In this document: positions 16,969 through 25,922 of the stretch, piece by piece | Layout: each line of letters starts with the position of its first letter | How positions within the stretch are numbered: the first letter of the stretch is position 1 | Assembly: GCA_020720385.1 (NCBI GenBank) | Contig: DYOR01000010.1 | Coordinates: forward strand, 1 to 46,431 | Length of the DNA stretch: 46,431 bases | Direction: 5' to 3' | Source of the DNA: Rubrivivax sp. | GTDB lineage: Bacteria > Pseudomonadota > Gammaproteobacteria > Burkholderiales > Burkholderiaceae_C | The notes under the pieces: generated by a model | What the model was told of the DNA's origin: nothing | The model's database searches: none | The model's input: only the letters and a program-made list of their open reading frames with translations | Position numbers and translations under genes: made by a program

Positions 16969-18336
16969 TCAGTGCAGACCCAACAGGCGGGTCACGTCGT
17001 TGAACAGGGCGATCGACATCATCATCAGCAGCACGACGATGCCGCCGCGTTGCAGCCGGGCCAGCCACAGGTCGGAGACCGGGCGGCCGGTGACGCCCTC
17101 GAAAATGTAATACATCAGGTGCCCGCCATCGAGCATGGGCAGCGGCAAGAGGTTGAGCACGCCCAGGCTCACGCTCACCAGCGCGAGGAAGCCGAGGTAG
17201 AAGGTCAGGCCCTTGCCCACCGATTGGCCGGCGTAGTCGGCGATGGTCAACGGCCCGCTGAGGTTCTTCAGCGAGGCCTGGCCCACGAGCATGCGGCCGA
17301 GCATCTTCACCGTGAGGGTGGAGACTTCCCAGGTGCGCCGCGCGCCTTGCTGCAGCCCCTGCAGCGGGCCGTGGCGCACGGTCACGCGCTGCGGCGGCTG
17401 ACCCGGCACGACCTCGACGCGGCCGAAGGTCTGGCCGCCTTCCTGGACCACGCGCGGCGTCACCGCCAGGCTCAGCATGCGGCCGTCGCGTTCCACCACC
17501 CACTGCTGCGGCACGGGCTGCCCGTCGCGCACCGCGCCGCGCACGCGCTCGACGATGTTCTTGGCGTCGACGATGGGCACGCCACCCAGCGAGAGCACGC
17601 GGTCGCCCGGCCGCAGCCCGGCGCTGGCTGCGGGCCCCCCGCTCTTCACCTCGCCCAGCACGGGCTCGCTGTACGGCCCACCCAGGCCGATCCTGCGCGC
17701 CAGGGCGGCGTCGACCTCGCCGCCCTCGATGCCCGAGAGGTCGAGCATGACTTCGCGCGGGGCACGCCCGGCGCGGTCCGTGAGCTGCAGGCGCAGCGAC
17801 TCGCGGCGCACGGCCGCCTGCGCCACCTGCCAGCCCAGGTCCGGGAGCGAAGAGACGTCCTGCCAGTCGCCGTCGGCTGGGGCCACCGCATGCACCCAGT
17901 CGCCGGCACGCAGGCCGGCACGCTCGGCCAGGCTGCCGGCCACCGGCGGGCCCATCAGCGCCTTGGGCTCCTCGATGCCGATCCAGTGGGCCGCAGCGTA
18001 GAGCACGACGGCCAGCGCCAGGTTGGCCAGCGGCCCGGCCAGGACGATGGCGGCGCGGGCCCACAGCGGCTGACGATTGAACGCGCGCGGCAAGTCGGCC
18101 GCGTCGACCGCGCCCTCGCGCTCGTCGAGCATGCGCACGTAGCCGCCCAGAGGCAGAGCGCAGACGACGAACTCGGTGGCCTGCGGCGAGCTCTGGCGGC
18201 GCCAGAGCACGCGGCCGAAGCCCACCGAGAAGCGCAGCACCTTCACGCCGCAGGCCCGCGCCACGCGGTAGTGGCCGTACTCGTGCACGACGACGAGCAC
18301 GCCCAGCGTGAAGACGAAGGCCAGCAGGGTGGTCAC
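16969..18336 (-). CDS. rseP: Site-2 intramembrane zinc protease RseP
   Basis: This 455-residue inner-membrane protease cleaves the anti-sigma factor RseA inside the membrane, releasing sigma-E under envelope stress. The zinc motif HEYGH (18-22) sits in the first helix, and the third ligand motif NLLPLPMLDGGH is near the C-terminus. Two PDZ domains lie between (second one at about 225-300, with GGPAASAGLRPGDRVLSLGG). Final hydrophobic helices follow. It overlaps dxr by four bases and precedes bamA, so stress sensing and the barrel assembly machine share a transcript. Confidence 0.96.
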   Translation of the reverse strand: MTTLLAFVFTLGVLVVVHEYGHYRVARACGVKVLRFSVGFGRVLWRRQSSPQATEFVVCALPLGGYVRMLDEREGAVDAADLPRAFNRQPLWARAAIVLAGPLANLALAVVLYAAAHWIGIEEPKALMGPPVAGSLAERAGLRAGDWVHAVAPADGDWQDVSSLPDLGWQVAQAAVRRESLRLQLTDRAGRAPREVMLDLSGIEGGEVDAALARRIGLGGPYSEPVLGEVKSGGPAASAGLRPGDRVLSLGGVPIVDAKNIVERVRGAVRDGQPVPQQWVVERDGRMLSLAVTPRVVQEGGQTFGRVEVVPGQPPQRVTVRHGPLQGLQQGARRTWEVSTLTVKMLGRMLVGQASLKNLSGPLTIADYAGQSVGKGLTFYLGFLALVSVSLGVLNLLPLPMLDGGHLMYYIFEGVTGRPVSDLWLARLQRGGIVVLLMMMSIALFNDVTRLLGLH

Positions 18337-19538
18337 GGCGCCAACCCGGTCATCGCCTGCCGCGCCACTTCACGGGCGCGGCGGTCCAGCTCGAGCAGCT
18401 CGTCCAGGCCGTGGTCGGCAGCGAGTTTGGCCGGCAGGCGTTCGAGGGTCTGGGCATTCACCCTGTGAATCGCCGTGAAGCCGATGGTTCCGGCGAGAAA
18501 GGCCGCCACGGCTTCCTCGTTGGCCGCATTGAGCACCGCCGTCGTCCCGGCCGGTGCGCGCAGCGCATCCCAGGCCAGCTGCAGGCCGGGAAAGCGGCGC
18601 GGGTCGGGGACTTCGAAGCTCAAGGACTGCAGCGTGGTGAAGTCCAGCCGCGGCGCGCCGGACTCGATGCGCTCGGGGAAAGACAAGCCGTAGGCAATCG
18701 GCACCTTCATGTCCGGCGTGCCCAGTTGCGCCAGCACCGAGCCGTCGCGGCACACGACCATCGAGTGGATGATGCTCTGCGGGTGAATCACCACCTTGAT
18801 GCGCTCGGGCTCCAGATCGAAGAGCCAGTGGGCCTCGATGACCTCGAGGGCCTTGTTCATCATCGTCGCCGAATCGACCGAGATCTTGCGCCCCATGACC
18901 CAGTTCGGGTGCGCCACCGCCTGCTCGGGGGTGATGTCGTGCAGGCTCTCCGGCGCGTGCGTGCGGAAGGGGCCGCCGCTGGCCGTGAGCACGATGTGGT
19001 CGATGCGCTGCGCCCAGCTCGAGCGCTCCAGCGGCAGGCACTGGAAGACCGCCGAATGCTCGCTGTCGATGGGCAGCAGCGTCGCGCCACCCTCGGCCAC
19101 GGCGCGCATGAAGAGCGCGCCGCCCACCACCAGCGCTTCCTTGTTCGCCAGGAGCAGCCGCTTGCCGGCGCGCGCCGCAGCCAGGCACGGCGGCAGGCCC
19201 GCGGCGCCGACGATGGCGGCCATGACACTGTCCACATCGTCGCCCGCGGCGAGCTCGCACAGGGCCTGTGCGCCGGCCTGCACCTGCGTGCCCAGGCCGG
19301 CCTGCCGCAACGCCTGGCGCATCTCGGTGGCACGCTGCATCGTCGGCACGACCACGCGGCGCGGCCGCAAGCGCCGGCACTGCTCCAGCAGCACGTCCAT
19401 GCGCTGGTACGACGACAGGCCCACCAGGTCGAAGCGGTCCGGGTGACGCGCCACCACGTCCAGCGTGCTGGCACCCACCGAGCCGGTCGAGCCCAGGATC
19501 ACCAGGCGCTGGCGAGGGCCGCTCAAGGCGCACTCCAC
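18333..19538 (-). CDS. dxr: 1-deoxy-D-xylulose 5-phosphate reductoisomerase
   Basis: This 401-residue enzyme makes 2-C-methyl-D-erythritol 4-phosphate, the committed step of the MEP isoprenoid pathway. The NADPH-binding motif GSTGSVG (16-22) opens the protein. NKEALV (132-137), the metal ligands Asp158 and Glu160 in PIDSEHSA, and SVDSATMMNKALE (220-232) mark the active site. Its product feeds UppS two genes upstream. It overlaps cdsA by 16 bases and rseP by four. IspG, a later step of the same pathway, is at 41789-43066. Confidence 0.97.
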   Translation of the reverse strand: MECALSGPRQRLVILGSTGSVGASTLDVVARHPDRFDLVGLSSYQRMDVLLEQCRRLRPRRVVVPTMQRATEMRQALRQAGLGTQVQAGAQALCELAAGDDVDSVMAAIVGAAGLPPCLAAARAGKRLLLANKEALVVGGALFMRAVAEGGATLLPIDSEHSAVFQCLPLERSSWAQRIDHIVLTASGGPFRTHAPESLHDITPEQAVAHPNWVMGRKISVDSATMMNKALEVIEAHWLFDLEPERIKVVIHPQSIIHSMVVCRDGSVLAQLGTPDMKVPIAYGLSFPERIESGAPRLDFTTLQSLSFEVPDPRRFPGLQLAWDALRAPAGTTAVLNAANEEAVAAFLAGTIGFTAIHRVNAQTLERLPAKLAADHGLDELLELDRRAREVARQAMTGLAP

Positions 19539-20368
19539 GCGGTCAGCGCCAGCACCGCCGGCAGCACCGGCAGCAGCGCATCGACGCGGTCGAGCACGCC
19601 GCCGTGACCGGGCAAGAGCTGGCTGCTGTCCTTGGCCCCTGCAGCGCGCTTGACGAGCGACTCGATCAGGTCACCCAGCACGCTGAGCGCACTCAGCGCG
19701 AGCACGGCGAGCACCATCCCGGCGCCGCCCAGCGCCTGCTGCAGCCGCGAAAACAGGCTCGTACCGTCCCAGTCCAGACGCCCGTCGAGCCAGATCCACG
19801 CCCCCGCGAGCACCACCGCCCCGAGCATCCCCGACCACACGCCTTCCCAGCTCTTGCCCGGGCTGATGCTCGGCGCCAGCTTGCGCCGGCCGAAGGCGCG
19901 GCCGCCGAAGTAGGCGGCGATGTCGGCAGCCCACACCAGGCACAGCGCGGAGAGCATGAAATTGATGCCCACGGAGCGGGCATGCGCCAGCGCCAGCCAG
20001 GCCGCCCACAGCCCCAGCAGGCCAAGCGCCCAACGCGCCACCCTGGGCAGTTGCGGCCAGGCCTGCGGGCCGCGGCGCAACGCGACGAAGCCCGCAGCCA
20101 CCCACAGCGCGGTGATGGACCACCACAGGGCTTGCGGCGGGCGCTGTGCCCACCCCGCGGCCAGTGCCGCCGCGCCGCCCAGTGCCACCGCGCCCCCCAT
20201 GGCCAGGGCCGGCAGGCTCCCAGCCTGGTTCAGGCGCCCCCACTCCCAGCCCGCCGCCGCCATCAGCAGCAGCGTGAGCATGGCGAAGGGCCAGGGACTG
20301 TCGCTGGCCAGCGACGCAAGCAACAAGGCCACGAGCACGAGCGCGGTGATGACACGCTGACGCAGCAT
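19523..20368 (-). CDS. cdsA: Phosphatidate cytidylyltransferase
   Basis: This 281-residue multi-pass inner-membrane enzyme makes CDP-diacylglycerol from phosphatidic acid and CTP, the precursor of all phospholipids. Seven or so hydrophobic segments fill the first two thirds. The CDS signature is visible near the C-terminus: SVLGDLIESLVKRAAGAKDSS, then PGHGGVLDRVDAL. The segment FGRRKLAPSISPGKSWEG is also conserved. It lies three bases after uppS and overlaps dxr. Confidence 0.96.
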   Translation of the reverse strand: MLRQRVITALVLVALLLASLASDSPWPFAMLTLLLMAAAGWEWGRLNQAGSLPALAMGGAVALGGAAALAAGWAQRPPQALWWSITALWVAAGFVALRRGPQAWPQLPRVARWALGLLGLWAAWLALAHARSVGINFMLSALCLVWAADIAAYFGGRAFGRRKLAPSISPGKSWEGVWSGMLGAVVLAGAWIWLDGRLDWDGTSLFSRLQQALGGAGMVLAVLALSALSVLGDLIESLVKRAAGAKDSSQLLPGHGGVLDRVDALLPVLPAVLALTAWSAP

Positions 20369-20371
20369 CCG

Positions 20372-21142
<771 letters not shown>

Positions 21143-21167
21143 GGGTGCGGGCAGTCGGACGGCGGGA

Positions 21168-21737
21168 TCAGACCGCCATCACTTCCGCTTCCTTGGCGTG
21201 CACGAGGCGGTCGATCTCGGCGATCATGCGGTCGGTGAGGCGCTGCACCTCGTCCTGGGCGCGGTGCTCGTCGTCCTCGGCGACTTCCTTGTCCTTGAGC
21301 AGCTTCTTCAGGTGCTCGTTGGCCTCGCGCCGCACGGCGCGCACGGCGATGCGCGACTCCTCGCCCAAGTGGCGCACGACCTTGGTCAGCTCCTTGCGGC
21401 GCTCCTCGGTGAGCGCGGGCATGGGCACGCGCAGCAAGTCACCCTGCGCGGCCGGGTTGAGGCCGAGGTCGGACTCGCGTATGGCCTTCTCGATCTTCGC
21501 GCCCATGCCCTTTTCCCAGGCCTGCACACCGATGGTGCGCGCGTCGAGCAGCGTGAGGTTGGCGACCTGGCTGATCGGCACCATGGCGCCGTAGTAGTCC
21601 ACGTGCACCTGGTCGAGCAGGCCGGGGTGGGCGCGGCCCGTGCGGATCTTGTGCAACTCGTTCTTGAACGCCTCGATGGACTTGGCCATCTTCTGCTCGG
21701 CGGTGTGCTTGATCTCCGTGATGGTCATGACAGTCAT
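21168..21737 (-). CDS. frr: Ribosome recycling factor
   Basis: This 189-residue protein works with EF-G to split the post-termination ribosome. Conserved features are the N-terminal helix [21 protein letters not shown], the segment [21 protein letters not shown] and [15 protein letters not shown]. The ATG at 21737 is preceded by GGAGG at 11-base spacing. A second ATG three codons later (21728) would give the more usual 186 residues but sits farther from the ribosome-binding site. The gene follows pyrH by 16 bases in the standard rpsB-tsf-pyrH-frr order. Confidence 0.96.
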   Translation of the reverse strand: MTVMTITEIKHTAEQKMAKSIEAFKNELHKIRTGRAHPGLLDQVHVDYYGAMVPISQVANLTLLDARTIGVQAWEKGMGAKIEKAIRESDLGLNPAAQGDLLRVPMPALTEERRKELTKVVRHLGEESRIAVRAVRREANEHLKKLLKDKEVAEDDEHRAQDEVQRLTDRMIAEIDRLVHAKEAEVMAV

Positions 21738-21753
21738 AGCGAGGTCAACCTCC

Positions 21754-22464
21754 TCAAACATGCACCAGCGTGCCTTCGTCCTCACCGAGGACGACGCGCT
21801 TCAGGGCTCCGGGCTTGACGATGCTGAACACGCGCACCGGCAGCTTCTGGTCGCGGCACAGGGCGAAAGCCGTGGCATCCATCACCTGCAGCTGCCTGAC
21901 CATGACCTGGTCGAAACTGATGCGGGCATAGCGCGTCGCCGCGGGATCCTTCTTCGGGTCGGCGCTGTACACGCCGTCGACCTTGGTCGCCTTGAGCACC
22001 ACCTCGGCACCGATCTCCGCGCCGCGCAACGCGGCGGCGGTATCGGTGGTGAAGAAGGGGTTTCCGGTGCCGCCGGCGAAGACCACGACCTTGCCTTCCT
22101 CGAGGTATTGCAGCGCCTTGGGCCGCACGTAGGGCTCGACCACCTGGTCGATGGCGATGGCCGACATCACGCGCGCGGTCATGCCTTCCTGGCGCATCGT
22201 GTCGGCCAGCGCCAGGGCGTTCATCACGGTGGCCAGCATGCCCATGTAGTCGGCGGTCGCACGGTCCATGCCCACCGCTCCACCGGCCACGCCGCGGAAG
22301 ATGTTGCCCCCGCCGATGACCACCGCCACCTCGCAGCCCAACTGGGTGATTTCCTGCACCTCGCGCACCATGCGCACGATGGTGGCGCGGTTGATGCCGT
22401 AGGCGTCGTCGCCCATGAGGGCCTCGCCCGACAGCTTCAGCAGGATGCGCTTGTAGGCCGGCAT
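21754..22464 (-). CDS. pyrH: UMP kinase
   Basis: This 236-residue amino acid kinase-fold enzyme phosphorylates UMP to UDP as a hexamer and is GTP-activated and UTP-inhibited in relatives. Conserved blocks are [13 protein letters not shown] (4-16), [11 protein letters not shown] (48-58), [16 protein letters not shown] and [17 protein letters not shown] codon directly before the ATG is better spaced from the AGGGG ribosome-binding site, so initiation one codon earlier is possible. It is separated from tsf by 82 bases with a strong hairpin. Confidence 0.97.
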   Translation of the reverse strand: MPAYKRILLKLSGEALMGDDAYGINRATIVRMVREVQEITQLGCEVAVVIGGGNIFRGVAGGAVGMDRATADYMGMLATVMNALALADTMRQEGMTARVMSAIAIDQVVEPYVRPKALQYLEEGKVVVFAGGTGNPFFTTDTAAALRGAEIGAEVVLKATKVDGVYSADPKKDPAATRYARISFDQVMVRQLQVMDATAFALCRDQKLPVRVFSIVKPGALKRVVLGEDEGTLVHV

Positions 22465-22491
22465 CAACTCGATTCCCCTGGGAAAGCCCGC

Positions 22492-22497
22492 AGTGTA
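22492..22497 (-). promoter_or_regulatory. Candidate pyrH -10
   Basis: TACACT on the minus strand (five of six matches) lies 28 bases before pyrH and just after the tsf-pyrH hairpin. It could give pyrH-frr extra transcription. No good -35 is visible, because the upstream bases belong to the hairpin. Confidence 0.3.
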
Positions 22498-22502
22498 AGG
22501 GC

Positions 22503-22531
22503 CCGGCGCAGCGCCTCGCGGCGCGCGCCGG
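22503..22531 (-). terminator. tsf-pyrH intercistronic hairpin
   Basis: CCGGCGC (22503-22509) pairs with GCGCCGG (22525-22531), and an inner GCGCC/GGCGC stem fills the loop, giving a very stable structure. No T-run follows on the minus strand, so it is more likely an attenuator, a Rho-linked pause or an RNA stabiliser than a full intrinsic terminator. Confidence 0.4.
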
Positions 22532-22546
22532 CTGGGCCATGCCGCG

Positions 22547-23467
22547 TCACTGCGCCTTGGCGGCGGCCACCTGCGCGGCGACCTCGGCGGCGAAATCCTC
22601 GCTGCGCTTCTCCAGGCCCTCGCCCACCACGTAGAGCGTGAAGCCGGCCACCTGGGTGGCCTTGTCCTCGAGCATTTGCTCCACGCTTTGCTTGTCGTTC
22701 TTGACGAAGGGCTGGTTGAGGAGCGACACCTCCTTGAGGAACTTCTGCACCGCGCCTTCGACGCGCCGGGTCACGATCTCCGGCGACTGCGCCGGCTTGC
22801 CGGCGGCCACGGCGGCCGCGGAGTCCTCGGCGGCCTTCTCCGCGGCAACGCGGCGCTCGACCTCCACCAGGGCAACTGGCACGTCGCTGGTGGCCAGCGC
22901 CTTGGGCTTCATCGCCGCCACGTGCATGGCCACGTCCTTGGCGGCCACCTCGTCGCCGGTGTATTCGACGACCACGCCGATGCGCGTGCCGTGCAGGTAG
23001 CACGCCAGGGCACCGCCGCCGGCATAGCGCTTGAAGCGCCGCACCGACATGTTCTCGCCGATCTTGCCGATGAGGCCTTTGCGCACGTCCTCCACCGTCG
23101 GGCCGAAGCCGTCCTGGGTCAGCGGCAGCGCGGCCAGCGCGGCCACATCCGCCGGGTCGTGCTCGGCGACCAGGGCCGCCACGGCGTGGGAAAAGGCGAG
23201 GAAGGCGTCGTTCTTGGAGACGAAGTCGGTTTCGCAGTTGACTTCCACCAGCGCGCCGGTGCGGCCGGTGATCGAGGCGGCGACCACGCCTTCGGCGGTG
23301 ATGCGGGCGGCGGCCTTGCTGGCCTTGCTGCCCAGCTTGACGCGCAGGATTTCCTCGGCACGCGCCGAGTCGCCATCGGCCTCGGTGAGTGCTCTCTTGC
23401 ATTCCATCATCGGTGCATCCGTCCTGGCGCGCAGTTCGGCCACCATGCTTGCAGTGATTGCGGGCAT
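22547..23467 (-). CDS. tsf: Elongation factor Ts
   Basis: This 306-residue factor exchanges GDP for GTP on EF-Tu. The UBA-like N-terminal domain is followed by the signature [22 protein letters not shown] (about 12-33). The core domains contain [14 protein letters not shown]-like text and the C-terminal [19 protein letters not shown]. The ATG at 23467, with GGAG six bases upstream, gives the family-typical [13 protein letters not shown] start and was preferred to one four codons upstream. It follows rpsB across a 110-base hairpin-containing gap. Confidence 0.97.
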   Translation of the reverse strand: MPAITASMVAELRARTDAPMMECKRALTEADGDSARAEEILRVKLGSKASKAAARITAEGVVAASITGRTGALVEVNCETDFVSKNDAFLAFSHAVAALVAEHDPADVAALAALPLTQDGFGPTVEDVRKGLIGKIGENMSVRRFKRYAGGGALACYLHGTRIGVVVEYTGDEVAAKDVAMHVAAMKPKALATSDVPVALVEVERRVAAEKAAEDSAAAVAAGKPAQSPEIVTRRVEGAVQKFLKEVSLLNQPFVKNDKQSVEQMLEDKATQVAGFTLYVVGEGLEKRSEDFAAEVAAQVAAAKAQ

Positions 23468-23529
23468 CGTCATCTCCATTCAGTGCATGTGCTCACCGGG
23501 CACGGCGGTGTCCGGTGCCAAAGGCGGCA

Positions 23530-23563
23530 GTCGCAGCCCACGCCAGCGGCGTGCGTCTGCGAC
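23530..23563 (-). terminator. rpsB-tsf intercistronic hairpin
   Basis: A two-part stem is visible: GTCGCAG (23530-23536) with CTGCGAC (23557-23563), and inside it CACGCC with GGCGTG around an AGC loop. Partial terminators between rpsB and tsf are known in other bacteria. Here the following bases (TGCCGCCTTTGG) have only a short T-run, so partial attenuation is the best guess. Confidence 0.5.
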
Positions 23564-23577
23564 CCCGGGGCGGGCGA

Positions 23578-24324
23578 TCAGCTGCCTTCGCTGATTTCGA
23601 CGAATTCGTCGCCGGCGGCCGAGACCGCCTGCACCACGTCGCTGGTGGCGTTGGCCTTGCCTTCGAGCACGGCATCGGCCACCGCGCGCGCATACAGCGC
23701 CACGGCCTTGGCGGAATCGTCGTTGCCGGGGACCACGTAGTCGATACCCAGCGGCGAGTGGTTGGTGTCGACGATGCCGATCACCGGGATGCCCAGCTTC
23801 TTGGCCTCGGCCACGGCGATCTTGTGGTAGCCCACGTCGATGACGAACATCGCGTCGGGCAGCGCGCTCATGTCCTGGATGCCGCCGATGTCCTTCTCGA
23901 GCTTGACCAGCTCGCGCTCGAACATCAGGCCTTCCTTCTTGATCATCTGCTCGGTGCCGGCCTCCTTGGTGGCCTGCATGTCCTTGAGCTTCTTCAACGA
24001 CCCCTTGACGGTCTTGAAGTTGGTCATCATGCCGCCCAGCCAGCGCTGGTCGACATAGGGCATGCCGCAGCGCTGGGCCTCCATGGAGATGACCTCGCGC
24101 GCCTGGCGCTTGGTACCGATCATCAGGATCGTGCCGCGCTTGCTCGCGAGCTGGCGGATGAACTTCATCGCGTCCTCGAAGAGCGGCTGCGTCTTCTCGA
24201 GGTTGATGATGTGGATCTTGTTGCGATGGCCGTAGATGTACGGGGCCATCTTGGGATTCCAGAAGCGCGTCTGGTGGCCGAAATGGACACCCGCTTCCAG
24301 CATTTCACGCATGGAGACAGTCAT
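23578..24324 (-). CDS. rpsB: 30S ribosomal protein S2
   Basis: This 248-residue protein is S2, located between the head and body of the small subunit and needed to recruit S1. The start [26 protein letters not shown] is diagnostic, as are [17 protein letters not shown], the [11 protein letters not shown] block and [28 protein letters not shown] ribosome-binding site sits five bases before the ATG. It heads the long minus-strand cluster and is preceded by a structured leader. Confidence 0.97.
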   Translation of the reverse strand: MTVSMREMLEAGVHFGHQTRFWNPKMAPYIYGHRNKIHIINLEKTQPLFEDAMKFIRQLASKRGTILMIGTKRQAREVISMEAQRCGMPYVDQRWLGGMMTNFKTVKGSLKKLKDMQATKEAGTEQMIKKEGLMFERELVKLEKDIGGIQDMSALPDAMFVIDVGYHKIAVAEAKKLGIPVIGIVDTNHSPLGIDYVVPGNDDSAKAVALYARAVADAVLEGKANATSDVVQAVSAAGDEFVEISEGS

Positions 24325-24364
24325 GGAAACTCCGAAGGTTGAGTCTAGAATCCCGCCGCTTCAT

Positions 24365-24516
24365 CGTGGCTCGCGAGGCTGCTCTTGTCGAACAGCCTCA
24401 ACGAGCCGCGACACCTTGGTCCGGTCGGGTTCGCGATTGGCCTGCCCCAGGGCAGCCCGCCCGCCACGCGATGCGTGGGCGCCGGCTGCGGGACACGCTC
24501 TTGCGGCTTACGCCGC
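24365..24516 (-). promoter_or_regulatory. Structured rpsB leader, possible S2 autoregulatory RNA
   Basis: Four consecutive hairpins can be drawn. The largest pairs 24365-24373 with 24102-offset bases 24402-24410 (nine pairs, one G-U) and 24375-24381 with 24393-24399 (seven pairs) around an 11-base loop. Smaller ones are 24442-24447/24450-24455, CCACGC-GAT-GCGTGG (24464-24478) and GCGGC-TTAC-GCCGC (24503-24516). S2 is known to repress its own messenger in some bacteria through leader structure. Whether this is such an element is inference. Confidence 0.45.
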
Positions 24517-24548
24517 GACAACGCACCCCCTCAGAGGCAAACCGGATG

Positions 24549-24554
24549 ATTCTA
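24549..24554 (-). promoter_or_regulatory. Candidate rpsB -10
   Basis: TAGAAT (five of six) lies on the minus strand in the only AT-rich patch of the interval. It would start transcription near 24542. The -35 region (GCCTGC) is poor. Confidence 0.45.
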
Positions 24555-24646
24555 CCATGCACCCCCGGGCCGCAGGCTCGGCGCGCCGGTCTCGAAGCAG
24601 CCTTGCCTGGCGCCGCACGGGCCCGGCCCCACCGCGGGAGATGCGC

Positions 24647-25903
24647 ATGAAGGTGGCCGTCGTCGGCGCCGGGATCATCGGCGTGACCACCGCCTACGAA
24701 CTCGCGGCCCTCGGGCACGAGGTCATGGCCTACGAGCGCGCCGGGGTCGTGGCGGCGCAGGCGAGCTTCGCCAACGCGGGTGCCGTGGTGCCGGGCTATG
24801 TCGCCCCGTGGGCCGCGCCGGGCATGCCCTGGGGTCTGCTGCAGCAGATCGTGCGGCGCGACGCACCGGTGCGCCTGGGCGGCGCAGGCGCGCTGGTCGA
24901 GCTCCCCTGGATGTGGCGCTGGTGGCGCGCCTGCAGACCGCGCGTGTACGCGGCCAACCGCCGCGCGTTGCAGGATCTGGCGCAGTTCAGCCGGGATCGG
25001 CTGCTCGAGCTCACGCGCACCCTGCACCTGGAATACGAGCAAAGGCCGGGCTTCGTCGTGTTGCTGCGGCGCGAGCGCGACCTGAAGTCGGCTCGCGCCG
25101 GGCTGGCGGTGTTGCGCGAACGCGGTGTGCCTCACGAAGTGGTCGATGGCGCGCGCTGCCGCCAGATCGAGCCCGGCCTGAACCCCGAGATGCCGCTGCA
25201 CGCGGCGATCCACCTGCCCCAGGATGGCGTGGGCAATTGCCGCCACTTCGCGCACCTGCTCAAGGCCGAGGCGCAGAAGCTGGGCACGCGTTTCCGTTTC
25301 GACACGCCCGTGGCCGCCGTCACGCCGGGCACGCGCCCGACGCTGACCACCCAGCGTGGCGCGTGCGAGGCCTTCGATGCCGTCGTCGTCTGCGCCGGGG
25401 CGCAGGCCCATGACCTGCTGCACGGGCTGGGCCTGAGGCTGCCGCTGGCGGCAATCCATGGCTATTCGGTGACCGCCCCGCTGCGCCACTTCGACAGCCT
25501 GGTGCCCGTGGGACCGCACGCGGCACTCATCGACGAACGCTACCAGGTCACCATCTCCAGGCTGGGCCAGCGCGTGCGCGTGTCGGGCTGCGCCGAGATC
25601 GGGGGTCGGCTCGATCACCAGGCGGCCGCACCGCTGCGCGCCCTGTACCGCGTGCTCGACGACTGGTTCCCCGGCGTCGCCCTGGCACGCGAGGCGCAGC
25701 ACTGGAAGGGCGCCCGTCCCATGCTGCCCGACGGCACGCCGGTGCTCGGCGAAAGCGGCGCGCCGGGCGTGTGGCTGAACCTGGGCCATGGAGCGAACGG
25801 CTGGGCGCTGGCCTGCGGTTCGGCGCGCGCGCTCGCCGAGCGCATCAGCGGCCGCACGGCGCCCATCGACCTGTCCCGCCTCACGCTGGCGCGCCTGCGC
25901 TGA
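24647..25903 (+). CDS. dadA: FAD-dependent D-amino acid dehydrogenase (DadA-like)
   Basis: This 418-residue flavoprotein of the DAO family probably oxidises D-amino acids to keto acids and ammonia, passing electrons to the respiratory chain. The FAD-binding Rossmann motif VVGAGIIGVTTAYEL (5-19) is followed by Glu30 for the ribose. ASFANAGAVVPGY and the C-terminal block MLPDGTPVLGES...LNLGHGANGWALACGSA are typical of DadA. I chose the ATG at 24647, six bases after GGGAG, over one two codons earlier. No alanine racemase gene is nearby, so the substrate may not be D-alanine and the symbol is provisional. It is followed 19 bases later by the NAD(P)HX repair gene. Confidence 0.85.
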   Translation: MKVAVVGAGIIGVTTAYELAALGHEVMAYERAGVVAAQASFANAGAVVPGYVAPWAAPGMPWGLLQQIVRRDAPVRLGGAGALVELPWMWRWWRACRPRVYAANRRALQDLAQFSRDRLLELTRTLHLEYEQRPGFVVLLRRERDLKSARAGLAVLRERGVPHEVVDGARCRQIEPGLNPEMPLHAAIHLPQDGVGNCRHFAHLLKAEAQKLGTRFRFDTPVAAVTPGTRPTLTTQRGACEAFDAVVVCAGAQAHDLLHGLGLRLPLAAIHGYSVTAPLRHFDSLVPVGPHAALIDERYQVTISRLGQRVRVSGCAEIGGRLDHQAAAPLRALYRVLDDWFPGVALAREAQHWKGARPMLPDGTPVLGESGAPGVWLNLGHGANGWALACGSARALAERISGRTAPIDLSRLTLARLR

Positions 25904-25922
25904 ACGGGCCGACAATCCCCGC

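Larger units (their letters stand above)
24325..24646. other. Divergent rpsB/dadA spacer
   Basis: This 322-base interval holds no gene. Its right part carries a candidate rpsB -10. The remainder would be transcribed as an rpsB leader of about 215 bases containing several strong hairpins. No promoter for the plus-strand dadA gene is apparent. Confidence 0.5.

Noticed and set aside
14657-18064. Apparent 1135-residue BamA with a long N-terminal extension
   Set aside because: The extension is the out-of-frame shadow of rseP. A signal peptide starts at the ATG at 16963.
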